In this document: one piece after another, positions 8,313-17,147 of the stretch | Position numbering within the stretch: position 1 is the first letter of the stretch | How the letters are laid out: each line of letters begins with the position of its first letter | Origin: Gemmatimonadota bacterium | GTDB lineage: Bacteria > JAAXHH01 | Reading direction: 5' to 3' | Length of the DNA: 64,000 nucleotides | Assembly: GCA_009841265.1 (NCBI GenBank) | Contig: VXMB01000009.1 | Span: 1,099,911-1,163,910 of the forward strand | Translations under genes and position numbers: made by a program | The notes under the pieces: model-generated | The model's input: the letters and a program-made list of their open reading frames with translations, nothing else | Database searches by the model: none | What the model was told of the DNA's origin: nothing

Positions 8313-9506
8313 ATGCTTATCGATCCTTCCGAGTTCATTGGAACCGAGGGCATAACCCACCTGTGTACCGGCGGCGAATCGCCCATGCTGAAAACGCATG
8401 AAGACGCCGTCCACCGTTTCTTCGAGGACAAGCTCCTGGGAGAGGAAGGACGCAGGCGCCTCGAAGTGGTTTCCGCAGGATGCAAGGAAAAAGTCGGCCG
8501 CCTGTTCGGCGTCCAACCCGACGATATCGGTTTCCTGACCTCTACTTCCGAAGGCATCAACCTGCTGGTCTACGCGCTCGACTGGAGGCCCGGCGACAAC
8601 GTAGTGGTGGCCGACGTGGAGTTCCCTTCGGACGTACTGCCGTGGACCCTGCTGAAGGACCACGGCGTGGAACTCCGGATTGTGGAAAACAATAACTGGC
8701 ACACGGACTTGGAAGATCTTGATCAAGCGATAGATGAAAACACCAGGGTGGTCAATGTCAGTCATGTCAGTTATTTCACCGGCCAACGCCTTCCGCTTCC
8801 CAAGCTTGCCGAAATCGTGCATCGCAAGAACGCCCTGCTCTGTCTCGACGTTACCCATTCCGCGGGCGTCGTTCCGGTCGAAGCGCAATACGCGGACTTC
8901 GTCGTATCCAGCTGCTACAAATGGCTCATGGCCGTGCACGGCGTGGGTATATTCTACTGGAACCGGGAACGCGTGCCCGAACTGAAACCGCCCTTCGTGG
9001 GGTGGCATACGCCAGCCTACCTGCCCGACTGGAAGGATCCCTCCGCGTACATTCCCCGGGAGGATGCCAGCCGGTTCACGCCGGGTAACGAAACCTGGAT
9101 CGGTGTGTACATCCTGGACAACGCCCTGGACTGCCTGCTGGGCATAGGGATCGACCGCATCGAGGAGCACGTGCTTCACCTGAGCACCCGCGTGTGGGAT
9201 GGCCTGTCGGACCTGGGCTGGGAAGTCATCACGCCCCGGTCGGAAGCGGAAAGGGCAGGCAACGTCTGCTTCACCGCGGCGGACGTCAACGCGGTGACTC
9301 ACGCCCTCGAAGCACAGAACGTGTTGATTTTCGGGGCTTACGGCGGCGTGGGAAGGGCCCGCGTGTCCACCCATTTCTACAATACGGACCGTGACGTGGA
9401 CCGGTTCCTCGAAGTCATGCGGGAGATCCCGGTGACCCAGCCGGCGTCCAGGCCCGGCAGGGACTTCAGAAAAGCGGCCGGGGTAACGGCCGAAAGCCAG
9501 GGCTGA
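8313..9506 (+). CDS. Class V PLP-dependent aminotransferase (cysteine-desulfurase/isopenicillin-epimerase-like)
   Basis: A protein of 397 aa. The PLP Schiff-base lysine is K203 in SSCYKWLMA; the cofactor-binding Asp is D179 in LDVTHSAG. The fold type I class V family includes cysteine desulfurases, alanine-glyoxylate aminotransferases and epimerase-like proteins; the specific reaction is unknown. I chose ATG 8313 because GGAG lies six bases before it and homology begins there; the open frame extends further upstream without a ribosome site. It is the first gene of a long operon, one base before the acyl-CoA dehydrogenase start, which suggests it delivers an amino-acid-derived 2-oxoacid to the following pathway (inference). 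Confidence 0.9.
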   Translation: MLIDPSEFIGTEGITHLCTGGESPMLKTHEDAVHRFFEDKLLGEEGRRRLEVVSAGCKEKVGRLFGVQPDDIGFLTSTSEGINLLVYALDWRPGDNVVVADVEFPSDVLPWTLLKDHGVELRIVENNNWHTDLEDLDQAIDENTRVVNVSHVSYFTGQRLPLPKLAEIVHRKNALLCLDVTHSAGVVPVEAQYADFVVSSCYKWLMAVHGVGIFYWNRERVPELKPPFVGWHTPAYLPDWKDPSAYIPREDASRFTPGNETWIGVYILDNALDCLLGIGIDRIEEHVLHLSTRVWDGLSDLGWEVITPRSEAERAGNVCFTAADVNAVTHALEAQNVLIFGAYGGVGRARVSTHFYNTDRDVDRFLEVMREIPVTQPASRPGRDFRKAAGVTAESQG

Positions 9507-9507
9507 C

Positions 9508-10710
9508 ATGGAATTCGAGCTGAGCGAAGAACACCGGATGGTCGAGCGGATGGTCTACGATTTCGCCCGCAACGAGATCCTGCCGTCCATCAGGGAACAT
9601 GACCGCAACGGCACTTTCCCCCACGAACTGCTGCCCAAAATGGCGGCGCAGGGATTCATGGGCATCTGCCTCCCGGTTCGCTACGAAGGGGCCGGCATGG
9701 ACTTCATCTCCCTGGGTCTGCTTTCGGAAGGCCTGGAATGGGCCGACTCTTCCGTCCGGGAGACGATCGCGGTCCACCTGGGCCTGCACGCCCTGCCCAT
9801 CTTCCAATGGGGCACGGAAGAACAGAAGGAACAGTTCCTGCCGCCCCTGGCCACCGGTGAAAACATTGCCTGCTTCGGACTGACCGAACCCGGCGCGGGT
9901 TCGGACGTGGCCGCCATGGGCAGCCGGGCCCGGAAGGAGGGCGACACCTACCTGGTCAGCGGCGAAAAGATGTGGATCACGCTGTCCGACGTGGCGGACC
10001 GCTTTCTCGTTTTCGCCAAGACGAACCAGGAGGAAGGCACGCGGGGCATCACCGCCTTCCTGCTTGAACGCGGGTGGGAAGGCCTGACCACCGGCACCAT
10101 CAAGGGCAAGATGGGGGTGCGGGCCAGCAACACGGGCTGGATCAACATGGACGAGGTCCCCGTGCCGGAGTCCCACCGGCTGGGTGAAGAGGGCGAAGGA
10201 TTCAAGATCGCCATGTCCTGTCTCGACAACGCCCGTTATACCGTCGCGGCGGGCGCCGTCGGCCTGATGAAGTACTGCCTGGAAGCTTCCGTGGCGTACG
10301 CCCGGCAGCGCCGGACCTTCGGCCAGCCCATCGGCGACCATCAACTCGTAAAGCAACTCATCGCCCAGATGAAGCAGCGCGTCGATCTGGGTGAACTGGC
10401 GGTGCGCAAGGTCGGATGGCTCAAAAACCGGGGCATGCGGAACACCCGGGAGACGAGCATGGCCAAGTGGTACTGCACGGAATCGGCCTTCTCCACGGCC
10501 AGCGACGCGGTACAGGTCCACGGTGCCTATGGATACTCCGATGAGTACGACGTGGAACGTCACCTGCGCAACAGCAAGAGCGCGGTCATCTACGAAGGCA
10601 CGTCCCAGATCCACCAGCTCATGCAGGCGGACTACGAGTTCGGCAACCGGACGGACCGACCGCTCCGGTGCGAGATGCCCGCCTACGATCCGGATTACTG
10701 GCAAAGCTGA
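9508..10710 (+). CDS. Acyl-CoA dehydrogenase
   Basis: A protein of 400 aa, full length for the family. It contains the FAD-binding stretch [16 protein letters not shown], the KMWIT motif, [12 protein letters not shown], and the C-terminal [11 protein letters not shown] whose Glu (about residue 367) is the catalytic base position in short-chain-type enzymes. It oxidises an acyl-CoA to the trans-2-enoyl-CoA and passes electrons to ETF, whose two subunits are encoded immediately downstream. The chain-length preference cannot be read from sequence; the neighbouring 2-oxoacid oxidoreductase favours a short branched or dicarboxylic acyl-CoA (inference). Confidence 0.95.
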   Translation: MEFELSEEHRMVERMVYDFARNEILPSIREHDRNGTFPHELLPKMAAQGFMGICLPVRYEGAGMDFISLGLLSEGLEWADSSVRETIAVHLGLHALPIFQWGTEEQKEQFLPPLATGENIACFGLTEPGAGSDVAAMGSRARKEGDTYLVSGEKMWITLSDVADRFLVFAKTNQEEGTRGITAFLLERGWEGLTTGTIKGKMGVRASNTGWINMDEVPVPESHRLGEEGEGFKIAMSCLDNARYTVAAGAVGLMKYCLEASVAYARQRRTFGQPIGDHQLVKQLIAQMKQRVDLGELAVRKVGWLKNRGMRNTRETSMAKWYCTESAFSTASDAVQVHGAYGYSDEYDVERHLRNSKSAVIYEGTSQIHQLMQADYEFGNRTDRPLRCEMPAYDPDYWQS

Positions 10711-10794
10711 CCGCTGACCGCATGTAGCTACGCCGACCACTGACCATATGCGGCCACGCCGGCTCGAAAAGGTACAAAGCGAGGTAGAGATTTC

Positions 10795-11586
10795 TTGAAT
10801 ATCATCGCCCTGGTGAAGCAGACGCCCGATACGGCGCAGTTGTCCGCCTCCATGGACGGTCTCAAGCTGTCCACCGAGGGCGGACCCCGTATCGTCAACC
10901 CCTGGGACGAGTACACGCTGGAAACGGCCATACAGGCCCGGGAGGAGCACGGCGGCAAGGTGACCGCGCTGTGCCTGGGGCCTCCCGAAGCCGCCGACGC
11001 ATTGAAGACCGCGCTGGCCATGGGCGTAGACGAAGCCGTCCTGGTTTCGGACCCGGCCATGGCGGATAGCGACAGCCTCACGTCGGCGCGTATCCTGGTC
11101 GCGGCCATCCGCAAAATCGGTGCCTTCGACCTGATCGTCGGGGGCCGGGCGGCGATCGACGGCAATACGGCCGCAACGGCCGTGCAGATCGCGGCCCTGC
11201 TCGATGTACCGCTCGTTTCCTATGTGGCGGAGCTCCGGAACCTGGATCCGTCCGACCAAACCCTCTCGGCGGTCAGATTGCTCGAGAAAGCGCGAGAGAC
11301 GGTCACCAGCCGGCTTCCGGCCCTGATCACGGTCGTCAAGGAGATCAACGAACCCCGGTATCCGAGCCTCATCGGCATACGCAAGGCGGCCCGGGCTGAG
11401 ATACCGGTGTGGCGTTGCGAGGATCTCGGTCTCGATGCCGCCGGCGTGGGCGCAGGGGCCTCGGGGGTCGAATGGCGGACGGCGCTGCCTCCGGTGCGGG
11501 AAGCGCACATCGAGATGATCGATGGCGGCCCCGAAGAGGCGGCCAGGACCCTGGTAGACCGGTTGATGGAAGAAAAGGTCATTTAG
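10795..11586 (+). CDS. etfB: Electron transfer flavoprotein beta subunit
   Basis: A protein of 263 aa beginning NIIALVKQTPDT, the normal ETF-beta N-terminus. The start is TTG with GAGG ten bases upstream; no in-frame ATG fits better. Central residues GGRAAIDGNTAATAVQIA resemble the nucleotide-binding region and the recognition loop follows. With EtfA it forms the soluble FAD carrier that accepts electrons from the acyl-CoA dehydrogenase. The 84-bp gap before it holds a 26-bp imperfect tandem repeat (10714 to about 10764) but no clear terminator. Confidence 0.95.
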   Translation: MNIIALVKQTPDTAQLSASMDGLKLSTEGGPRIVNPWDEYTLETAIQAREEHGGKVTALCLGPPEAADALKTALAMGVDEAVLVSDPAMADSDSLTSARILVAAIRKIGAFDLIVGGRAAIDGNTAATAVQIAALLDVPLVSYVAELRNLDPSDQTLSAVRLLEKARETVTSRLPALITVVKEINEPRYPSLIGIRKAARAEIPVWRCEDLGLDAAGVGAGASGVEWRTALPPVREAHIEMIDGGPEEAARTLVDRLMEEKVI

Positions 11587-11603
11587 GCGGGAAAATCGAA
11601 CGG

Positions 11604-12590
11604 ATGGCAAGCAACCTACTCGTATGGATTGAACAGGTGGACGGGCAGGCGGACCCGATCGCCTGGCAGGCGATGGCCGCCGCGGGGAAAGTCGCCGGTG
11701 ATCTCGGCGGTTCCCTTACCGCCGCCGTGTTCGGTGACGGTGTCGACGAGATCGCCCGGCAGGCCGTCGAGGCCGGCGCGAACCGCGTGTATACCGCCGA
11801 TGAACCTTTGCTGGCCCGCTACCGCGTGGAACCCTACGCGAAACTCCTGGCTCGGATCCTGGAGAACGAGCCGCCGTCCGTGGTTCTGATGGGGGCGAGT
11901 ACGGCCGGCCTGGAGCTTTCGGCCTACGTCGCCGCCCTCGCCGGTGCGGGCCTGGCGCCGGACTGCACCGACCTGCATGTAGAAGGCGACCAATTGATGG
12001 CGGTCCGTCCCGCACTGGTCGGCAACCTGGTATCCACCGTGACGTTCAGGGGCACTGGGCATCGTTTCATCACGGTGCGGCGCAATATCTTCCAGCCGGC
12101 GGATCCCGACCCGTCCCGGACCGGGGAGATCATCGAGGTGCCTGCCGTGCTGTCCGAGGACGAGATCCCCACCCGCGTGGCGTCCGTGGAGACCGCGGAC
12201 GGCACCGTCAGCCTGACCGAAGCAAGCATCATCGTATCGGGCGGACGCGGCGTGGGCGGACCGGAGGGTTTCCAACCCGTTCGCGAACTGGCGGACGCCC
12301 TGGGCGGCGCACTCGGCGCGAGCCGGGCCGCGGTGGACGCCGGGTGGATTCCCTATGCCCACCAGGTCGGCCAGACCGGGAAGACGGTACAGCCCGACCT
12401 GTACATCGCCTGTGGGATTTCCGGTGCGATACAGCACCTGGCGGGCATGAAAAACGCCCGCGTGATCGTGGCCATCAACAAGGACGCCGACGTGCCGCTG
12501 TACAAGTACGCCCATTACGGCATCGCAGGCGACCTCTTCAGTTACCTGCCCGCCATCGCGGAAGAAGTGAGGAAACGGCTGGGCCGGTAA
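11604..12590 (+). CDS. etfA: Electron transfer flavoprotein alpha subunit
   Basis: A protein of 328 aa starting [11 protein letters not shown], 17 bp after etfB. The C-terminal FAD domain shows [40 protein letters not shown] (in part) and [13 protein letters not shown], which bind the ETF flavin. It transfers electrons from acyl-CoA dehydrogenase to a membrane dehydrogenase; the next gene encodes a candidate for that enzyme. There is no bifurcating-ETF partner (such as FixCX) beside it, so ordinary electron transfer is more likely than bifurcation. Confidence 0.96.
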   Translation: MASNLLVWIEQVDGQADPIAWQAMAAAGKVAGDLGGSLTAAVFGDGVDEIARQAVEAGANRVYTADEPLLARYRVEPYAKLLARILENEPPSVVLMGASTAGLELSAYVAALAGAGLAPDCTDLHVEGDQLMAVRPALVGNLVSTVTFRGTGHRFITVRRNIFQPADPDPSRTGEIIEVPAVLSEDEIPTRVASVETADGTVSLTEASIIVSGGRGVGGPEGFQPVRELADALGGALGASRAAVDAGWIPYAHQVGQTGKTVQPDLYIACGISGAIQHLAGMKNARVIVAINKDADVPLYKYAHYGIAGDLFSYLPAIAEEVRKRLGR

Positions 12591-12648
12591 CCCGGCGCGC
12601 CGTGCATCGCGTCTTCCTTCGGCGGCACATCGGGATTGCGGGACGCCG

Positions 12649-14703
12649 ATGCTTTCCCCCTACGAAAAGATCGTCTTCGCCCTCCTTGCGACCGTCTCGC
12701 TGTACCTGGCGTCCGTCACCTTCCGGCGCATGATCGGGACGATTATGCGGGGCCAGGGCCGCCTTGCGTGGGATGGTCTTCGAGGCCGGCTGTGGACCGG
12801 AGTCAAGGCCCTGGCCGGCCAGAACAACATGATCCGCAACCGGCCGCTGGTTTCACTCGCGCATACCGGGATTGCGTGGGGCTTCATCCTCTACATGGCG
12901 GTCAACCTTGTGGACGTGCTGGAAGGCCTGGTAACCGGCTTCGTTTTTCTGGAAGACGGGGCCGCCGGTCAGGTCTACCGCCTGCTCGTCGATCTCATGA
13001 CCCTGGCCGCGCTGGCGGGCATGGCCGCCTTGCTGATCCGCAGGTTCATCGTGAAATCCACGGACCTCGCCGTCGCGCCCAACGTCAAGCTGCACCCCCG
13101 TGCAGCCGGCGGCATCCGGCGAGATTCCCTGATCGTGGGGTTTTTCATCCTCGGCCATGTCGGCTTCCGGCTCGTGGGCGCATCCTTCGACATCGCCCTA
13201 CGCGGACCGGACCCCTGGCAGCCGGTCGCGGCGCTGGCGGCCGGTCTCTGGTCGGGCATGGAACCTTCCGTGCTGACTTTCGGCCTGCACGCCAGTTGGT
13301 GGATCGCCATCGGGCTGGTGCTGGCCTTCCTGCCCTGGTTTCCTTATTCGAAACACGCCCACCTGTTCATGGGTCCCTTCAACCTGATGACCGCCCCTGA
13401 TCGGACCAGTCCGGGCGCGCTGGATGCCCTGGATTTCGAAGACGAAACCATCGAGCAGTTCGGCGCGGGCCGGATCACCGACCTGGATCGGACCCATATC
13501 ACGGACGCCTTCGCCTGCATCATGTGCAACCGGTGCCAGGATGCCTGTCCGGCCTATGCCACGGGCAAGGAATTGTCTCCCGCGGCCCTGGAGGTGAACA
13601 AGCGGTATCACCTTCGCGACCACATGAATTCCGTGGCTGCGGACGGGGAAGACACGGAACCGATGCTGGGCTACACCATGAGTGAAAGCGCGCTCTGGGC
13701 CTGCACGGCCTGCGGCGCCTGCACGGAGGCCTGCCCCGTCGGCAACGAACCCATGTTCGATATCCTCGCCATGCGACGGAACCAGGTGCTGATGGAGAGC
13801 GCGTTTCCGAATGAACTGAAAGGCGCCTTCACCGGGATCGAACGGAACGGCAATCCCTGGCAGATGGCGGGCGACCGGATGGAATGGGCCGAATCCCTGG
13901 ACTTCAAGGTGCCGACCGTCGCGGAGAAACCGGACTACGACGTGCTGTTCTGGGTCGGTTGCGCCGGCGCCTTCGATCCCGGCGCCCGGGACACGGCCCG
14001 GGCCATCGCCACGGTCCTGCACCGGGCGGGGGTGGACTTCGCCGTGCTGGGAAACGACGAATCCTGTACGGGAGATCTGGCGCGAAGGGCCGGAAACGAG
14101 TATCTTTTCAGTATAGCCGCCGAAGGGAACATCGAGACGTTGAACGCCGCGGGCGCCGACCAGGCCGGCCGGAAGCGCATCGTCACGGGTTGCCCCCACT
14201 GCCTGCATACCCTCGGGAACGAGTACGGCGCGCTGGGCGGCCGTTTCGAGGTCCTGCACCACACGCAACTCATCGGCGAGCTGTCGAAGGAAGGCCGGCT
14301 CGCGATGCCGGGGCGTGACGGAACGCGCACGACCTATCACGACCCGTGTTACCTGGGCCGCCACGGTGGTGAATACGAAGCGCCCCGCCAGGCGCTGGCG
14401 GCGGCCCGGCCTTCCCTGGTGGAAATGGCCCGAAGCCGGAACCGGTCATTCTGCTGCGGCGCGGGCGGCGCACAGGTCTGGAAAGAAGAAGAGGAAGGCA
14501 GGGAGGCCGTCAGCGACCATCGCTTCCGGGAAGCCAGGGAAACCGGGGCCGACACCCTGGCCGTGGGCTGCCCCTTCTGCGCCAGGATGATGAACGACGC
14601 CAACAAGCGGGCCGGCGAACCCATGCGGGTCCGGGATATTGCCGAAATCGTAGCGGAATCCATTCAAGATGAGCGGGAGCGCACGCACCATGACGACCGT
14701 TAA
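12649..14703 (+). CDS. Membrane Fe-S ETF:quinone oxidoreductase of the HdrDE/EMO type
   Basis: A protein of 684 aa. Residues 1-250 contain several membrane helices with conserved His (SLAHTGIAWG, GHVGFRL, LHASWW, KHAHLF), like NarI/HdrE-type heme b subunits. Two 4Fe-4S motifs follow at about residues 290-301 (CIMCNRCQDACP) and 350-361 (CTACGACTEACP). The C-terminal half has two CCG domains (CPHCLHTLGNEYG; FCCGAGG with CPFC). This architecture matches ETF:(methyl)menaquinone oxidoreductases such as EMO of Geobacter metallireducens, which replace ETF-QO. Directly after etfBA, it should move acyl-CoA electrons into the quinone pool. Confidence 0.88.
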   Translation: MLSPYEKIVFALLATVSLYLASVTFRRMIGTIMRGQGRLAWDGLRGRLWTGVKALAGQNNMIRNRPLVSLAHTGIAWGFILYMAVNLVDVLEGLVTGFVFLEDGAAGQVYRLLVDLMTLAALAGMAALLIRRFIVKSTDLAVAPNVKLHPRAAGGIRRDSLIVGFFILGHVGFRLVGASFDIALRGPDPWQPVAALAAGLWSGMEPSVLTFGLHASWWIAIGLVLAFLPWFPYSKHAHLFMGPFNLMTAPDRTSPGALDALDFEDETIEQFGAGRITDLDRTHITDAFACIMCNRCQDACPAYATGKELSPAALEVNKRYHLRDHMNSVAADGEDTEPMLGYTMSESALWACTACGACTEACPVGNEPMFDILAMRRNQVLMESAFPNELKGAFTGIERNGNPWQMAGDRMEWAESLDFKVPTVAEKPDYDVLFWVGCAGAFDPGARDTARAIATVLHRAGVDFAVLGNDESCTGDLARRAGNEYLFSIAAEGNIETLNAAGADQAGRKRIVTGCPHCLHTLGNEYGALGGRFEVLHHTQLIGELSKEGRLAMPGRDGTRTTYHDPCYLGRHGGEYEAPRQALAAARPSLVEMARSRNRSFCCGAGGAQVWKEEEEGREAVSDHRFREARETGADTLAVGCPFCARMMNDANKRAGEPMRVRDIAEIVAESIQDERERTHHDDR

Positions 14704-15823
14704 CGAACGCATGGTCTTCCTGGACGGGTCCAGGCTGATCATCGAGGCGATGGCCCGGGCCGGCGCGGGTGCCTACATCGGGTATCCCATCACGCCCGTC
14801 AACTGGCTCTTCGCGGGCGCCAAGGAGCGCATCCCCATTGCCCTCGAGGCACCGGACGAGATCACGGCGCTTCAATGGGCCGCCGGATTCTCCTCATCGG
14901 GCGTGTTCCCCGTCACGGCTTCCGCTTTTCCCGGCTTCGCCCTGATGATCGAATCGATCAACATGTCCTTCATGATGGAACTGCCCATGGTCATCATCCT
15001 CGCCCAGCGCCTGGGTCCGAGCACCGGTTCGGCCACAACCGGCGGCCAGGGAGACCTGCTCCTGCTCCGGGGATGCATCTCCGGAGGGTATTCGCTTCCG
15101 GTTTTCTGCCCTTCGAACCTGAACGACTGCTGGGACCTGGCCGCGGCCAGCGTGCACACGGCGGTAAACCTCCGCACCCCGGTCGTGCTGCTGACCTCGA
15201 AGGAAATGGTCATGACCAACCAGAACATGGACATTTCCGGCCTGAAGGAAGTTGAGCGCGCGGAACGCCACATGCATGAAGGGAACGGGGAATACAAGAC
15301 CTACGGGGCAAACGGCAACCTGGCGCCGCCCTTTCTGCCCCTGGGCAACGACCTGCACCAGGTCCGGCTGAATTCATCGACGCACGACACGGAAGGCATC
15401 ACCCAGAAGAACAGTCCCGAGGCCCTCGGCAATACCGAGCGGCTCAAGGACAAGGTCGAACAGAACATCGATGACTACACTTATTACGACCATGATCGGG
15501 ACGAAAGCGCCGATACGGTCATCCTGACCTACGGCATCTCGGCGGAGGCCGCCAGGGAGGCCGTAGGCCTGCTGCGGGCTGGCGGCGAATCCATTTCGCT
15601 CCTGGTCATGAAGACGCTGCTGCCGGTACCGCCACGAATATACGAACTGCTTGCGGCATACCGGCACGTCGTCGTTGTCGAGGAAAACATTGTCGGCCTG
15701 CTGCGGGAATTGCTCTACGGAAACCATCAGCACGACCGGATACACGGCGTCAACAAGATCGGCCACATGATCACCCCGCAAGAGATCGCGGAAGGAGTAA
15801 GGCAATGCAGGATACCATTCTGA
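14690..15823 (+). CDS. korA: 2-oxoacid:ferredoxin oxidoreductase, alpha subunit
   Basis: About 377 aa from ATG 14690 (GGGAG 11 bases upstream); ATG 14669 is an alternative. It overlaps the upstream Fe-S gene by 14 bp. It contains the pyrimidine-binding fold of KorA/PorA (YIGYPITPVNWLF, EDIT-like DEITALQWAAGFSS, STGSATTGGQGDLLLLRG) and a C-terminal domain II. Unlike many KorA proteins it lacks the N-terminal gamma domain, which is instead fused to the next gene. Together they convert a 2-oxoacid plus CoA to acyl-CoA and reduced ferredoxin. No ferredoxin gene is present in the operon. Substrate unknown (2-oxoglutarate or branched-chain oxoacids are possible). Confidence 0.9.
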   Translation: MTTVNERMVFLDGSRLIIEAMARAGAGAYIGYPITPVNWLFAGAKERIPIALEAPDEITALQWAAGFSSSGVFPVTASAFPGFALMIESINMSFMMELPMVIILAQRLGPSTGSATTGGQGDLLLLRGCISGGYSLPVFCPSNLNDCWDLAAASVHTAVNLRTPVVLLTSKEMVMTNQNMDISGLKEVERAERHMHEGNGEYKTYGANGNLAPPFLPLGNDLHQVRLNSSTHDTEGITQKNSPEALGNTERLKDKVEQNIDDYTYYDHDRDESADTVILTYGISAEAAREAVGLLRAGGESISLLVMKTLLPVPPRIYELLAAYRHVVVVEENIVGLLRELLYGNHQHDRIHGVNKIGHMITPQEIAEGVRQCRIPF

Positions 15824-17112
15824 ACGACCTGAAAATGCCCTACTGCCCGGGCTGTGGTCATACGGTCGCCAACAAGTCCATGAGCAAGGCCCTGGCGGAT
15901 ATGGGCGTGCACCCCCTCGACGTCATCGTCGTGAGTGACATCGGCTGCACGGGGCTCGTGGACCCGCTGCTGACCTGCCATACCATCCACGGGCTTCACG
16001 GCCGGGCGGTCGCCCTGGCCATGGGCATCCGCATGGGCCTCGAGCATCCGGACAAGAAGATCATCGCCCTGCAGGGCGACGGGGGCGCCACGATCGGACT
16101 GCAGCACCTGCTCGAAGCGGCCCGGCACAACCTGGACCTCACCCTCGTCGTGCAGAACAACATGGTCTACGGCATGACGGGCGGCCAGACCAGCGGGCTG
16201 TCCTCTACCGAGTTCAAGGAACCTGACCGGCCCGAGTCGGCCGTGCCTGGGTACGACATCTGCGCACTGGCCCACAACGCCGGCGCAGCCTACACCGCGC
16301 GGACGTTTATCGGCAAGGATACGGCCGAACTCTGGAAGGAGGCCCTCTCCACGTCGGGGTTCTCGCTGATCGAGATCGTGGAAATGTGCCCGGCGTACGG
16401 AATGCGGAAGGTCCAGGAGCTCCACGATACGGCGGACTACGAAAGTGTGGTGACGCGGAACACGCGCGCGGTCGGCCTGCCGCACCGGGCGATCGGGCGG
16501 TCCCTGATGGACGCGCTGAAACCGATCGAACACACCTGCAAGGCGCCGCTCGACGGCCGCCTGGAAATCATCGTCGCGGGCTCAGCCGGCGAGGCCATCC
16601 AGTCCGCGGGGGACCTGCTCTCCACGGCGGGCATAACCGCGGGTCTTTCCGCCACCAAGAAGGGCGACTATCCCATCACCATCGGAACCGGGTTCTCCGT
16701 CGCAGAGGTGATCCTCTCCCGGCAGCCTATCCACTACACCGGGATCGACTGTCCCGATATCATGATCGTCATATCACAGGACGGACTGGACAAGGTACGG
16801 TCCCGCATCGGTGAGCACACCCTGGTGATCGCGGACACGAAACTCGGCCCCGAGCTTGCGGCGCTGGCCGGGCCGGCCGGACCGAACGGCACGCCGGGTC
16901 CGAACGGTGCGAATGGTCCGATAGGGCCGTCCAACCTGGTGACCCGCGACTTCAGAAAGACGGGCGGTTTAAAAGGCGCCGCCCTGGCCGCCATCGCCCA
17001 CTGGCTCCAGGACAACGGGTTTCTGCCCATCGAAGCCCTCATCGAAGCCGCCAGCCGTCACAAGCACGGCGACAAGATGAAGGTCATCATCGACAAGGCC
17101 ATCGCGGCCTAG
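15805..17112 (+). CDS. korB: 2-oxoacid:ferredoxin oxidoreductase, beta subunit fused to gamma domain
   Basis: A protein of 435 aa. Residues 1-235 are the TPP-binding beta subunit: MPYCPGCGHT (Cys14 and Cys17), DIGCTGL, GDGGATIGLQHLLEAARHN (TPP/Mg) and VEMCPAYG, giving four Cys for one 4Fe-4S cluster. Residues 250-435 form a gamma-type domain (LEIIVAGSAGEAIQSAGDLL, KKGDYPITIGTGFSVAEVIL). Within it residues 356-376 are seven consecutive Gly-X-Y triplets, like a short collagen segment, absent from normal gamma domains. It overlaps korA by 19 bp, with AAGGAG before the ATG. The beta-gamma order is less common than gamma-alpha fusion. Confidence 0.9.
   Translation: MQDTILNDLKMPYCPGCGHTVANKSMSKALADMGVHPLDVIVVSDIGCTGLVDPLLTCHTIHGLHGRAVALAMGIRMGLEHPDKKIIALQGDGGATIGLQHLLEAARHNLDLTLVVQNNMVYGMTGGQTSGLSSTEFKEPDRPESAVPGYDICALAHNAGAAYTARTFIGKDTAELWKEALSTSGFSLIEIVEMCPAYGMRKVQELHDTADYESVVTRNTRAVGLPHRAIGRSLMDALKPIEHTCKAPLDGRLEIIVAGSAGEAIQSAGDLLSTAGITAGLSATKKGDYPITIGTGFSVAEVILSRQPIHYTGIDCPDIMIVISQDGLDKVRSRIGEHTLVIADTKLGPELAALAGPAGPNGTPGPNGANGPIGPSNLVTRDFRKTGGLKGAALAAIAHWLQDNGFLPIEALIEAASRHKHGDKMKVIIDKAIAA
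16870..16932 (+). repeat. Seven in-frame Gly-X-Y triplets (collagen-like insertion)
   Basis: Nine-base units of the type ggN-ccg-aac encode GPA GPN GTP GPN GAN GPI GPS inside the gamma domain of the 2-oxoacid oxidoreductase. The units are degenerate at the third codon positions. Confidence 0.8.
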
Positions 17113-17147
17113 CGGCAATTACTTACCCAGGACACCGGTAATCCTCC

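Noticed and set aside
9466..11610. 714-codon minus-strand open frame opposite acyl-CoA dehydrogenase and etfB
   Set aside because: It spans two well-identified genes and their intergenic gap without any domain signal.
15301..15500. Possible frameshift or foreign insert in the alpha subunit of the 2-oxoacid oxidoreductase
   Set aside because: The frame is continuous and the region is the normal variable linker before domain II.
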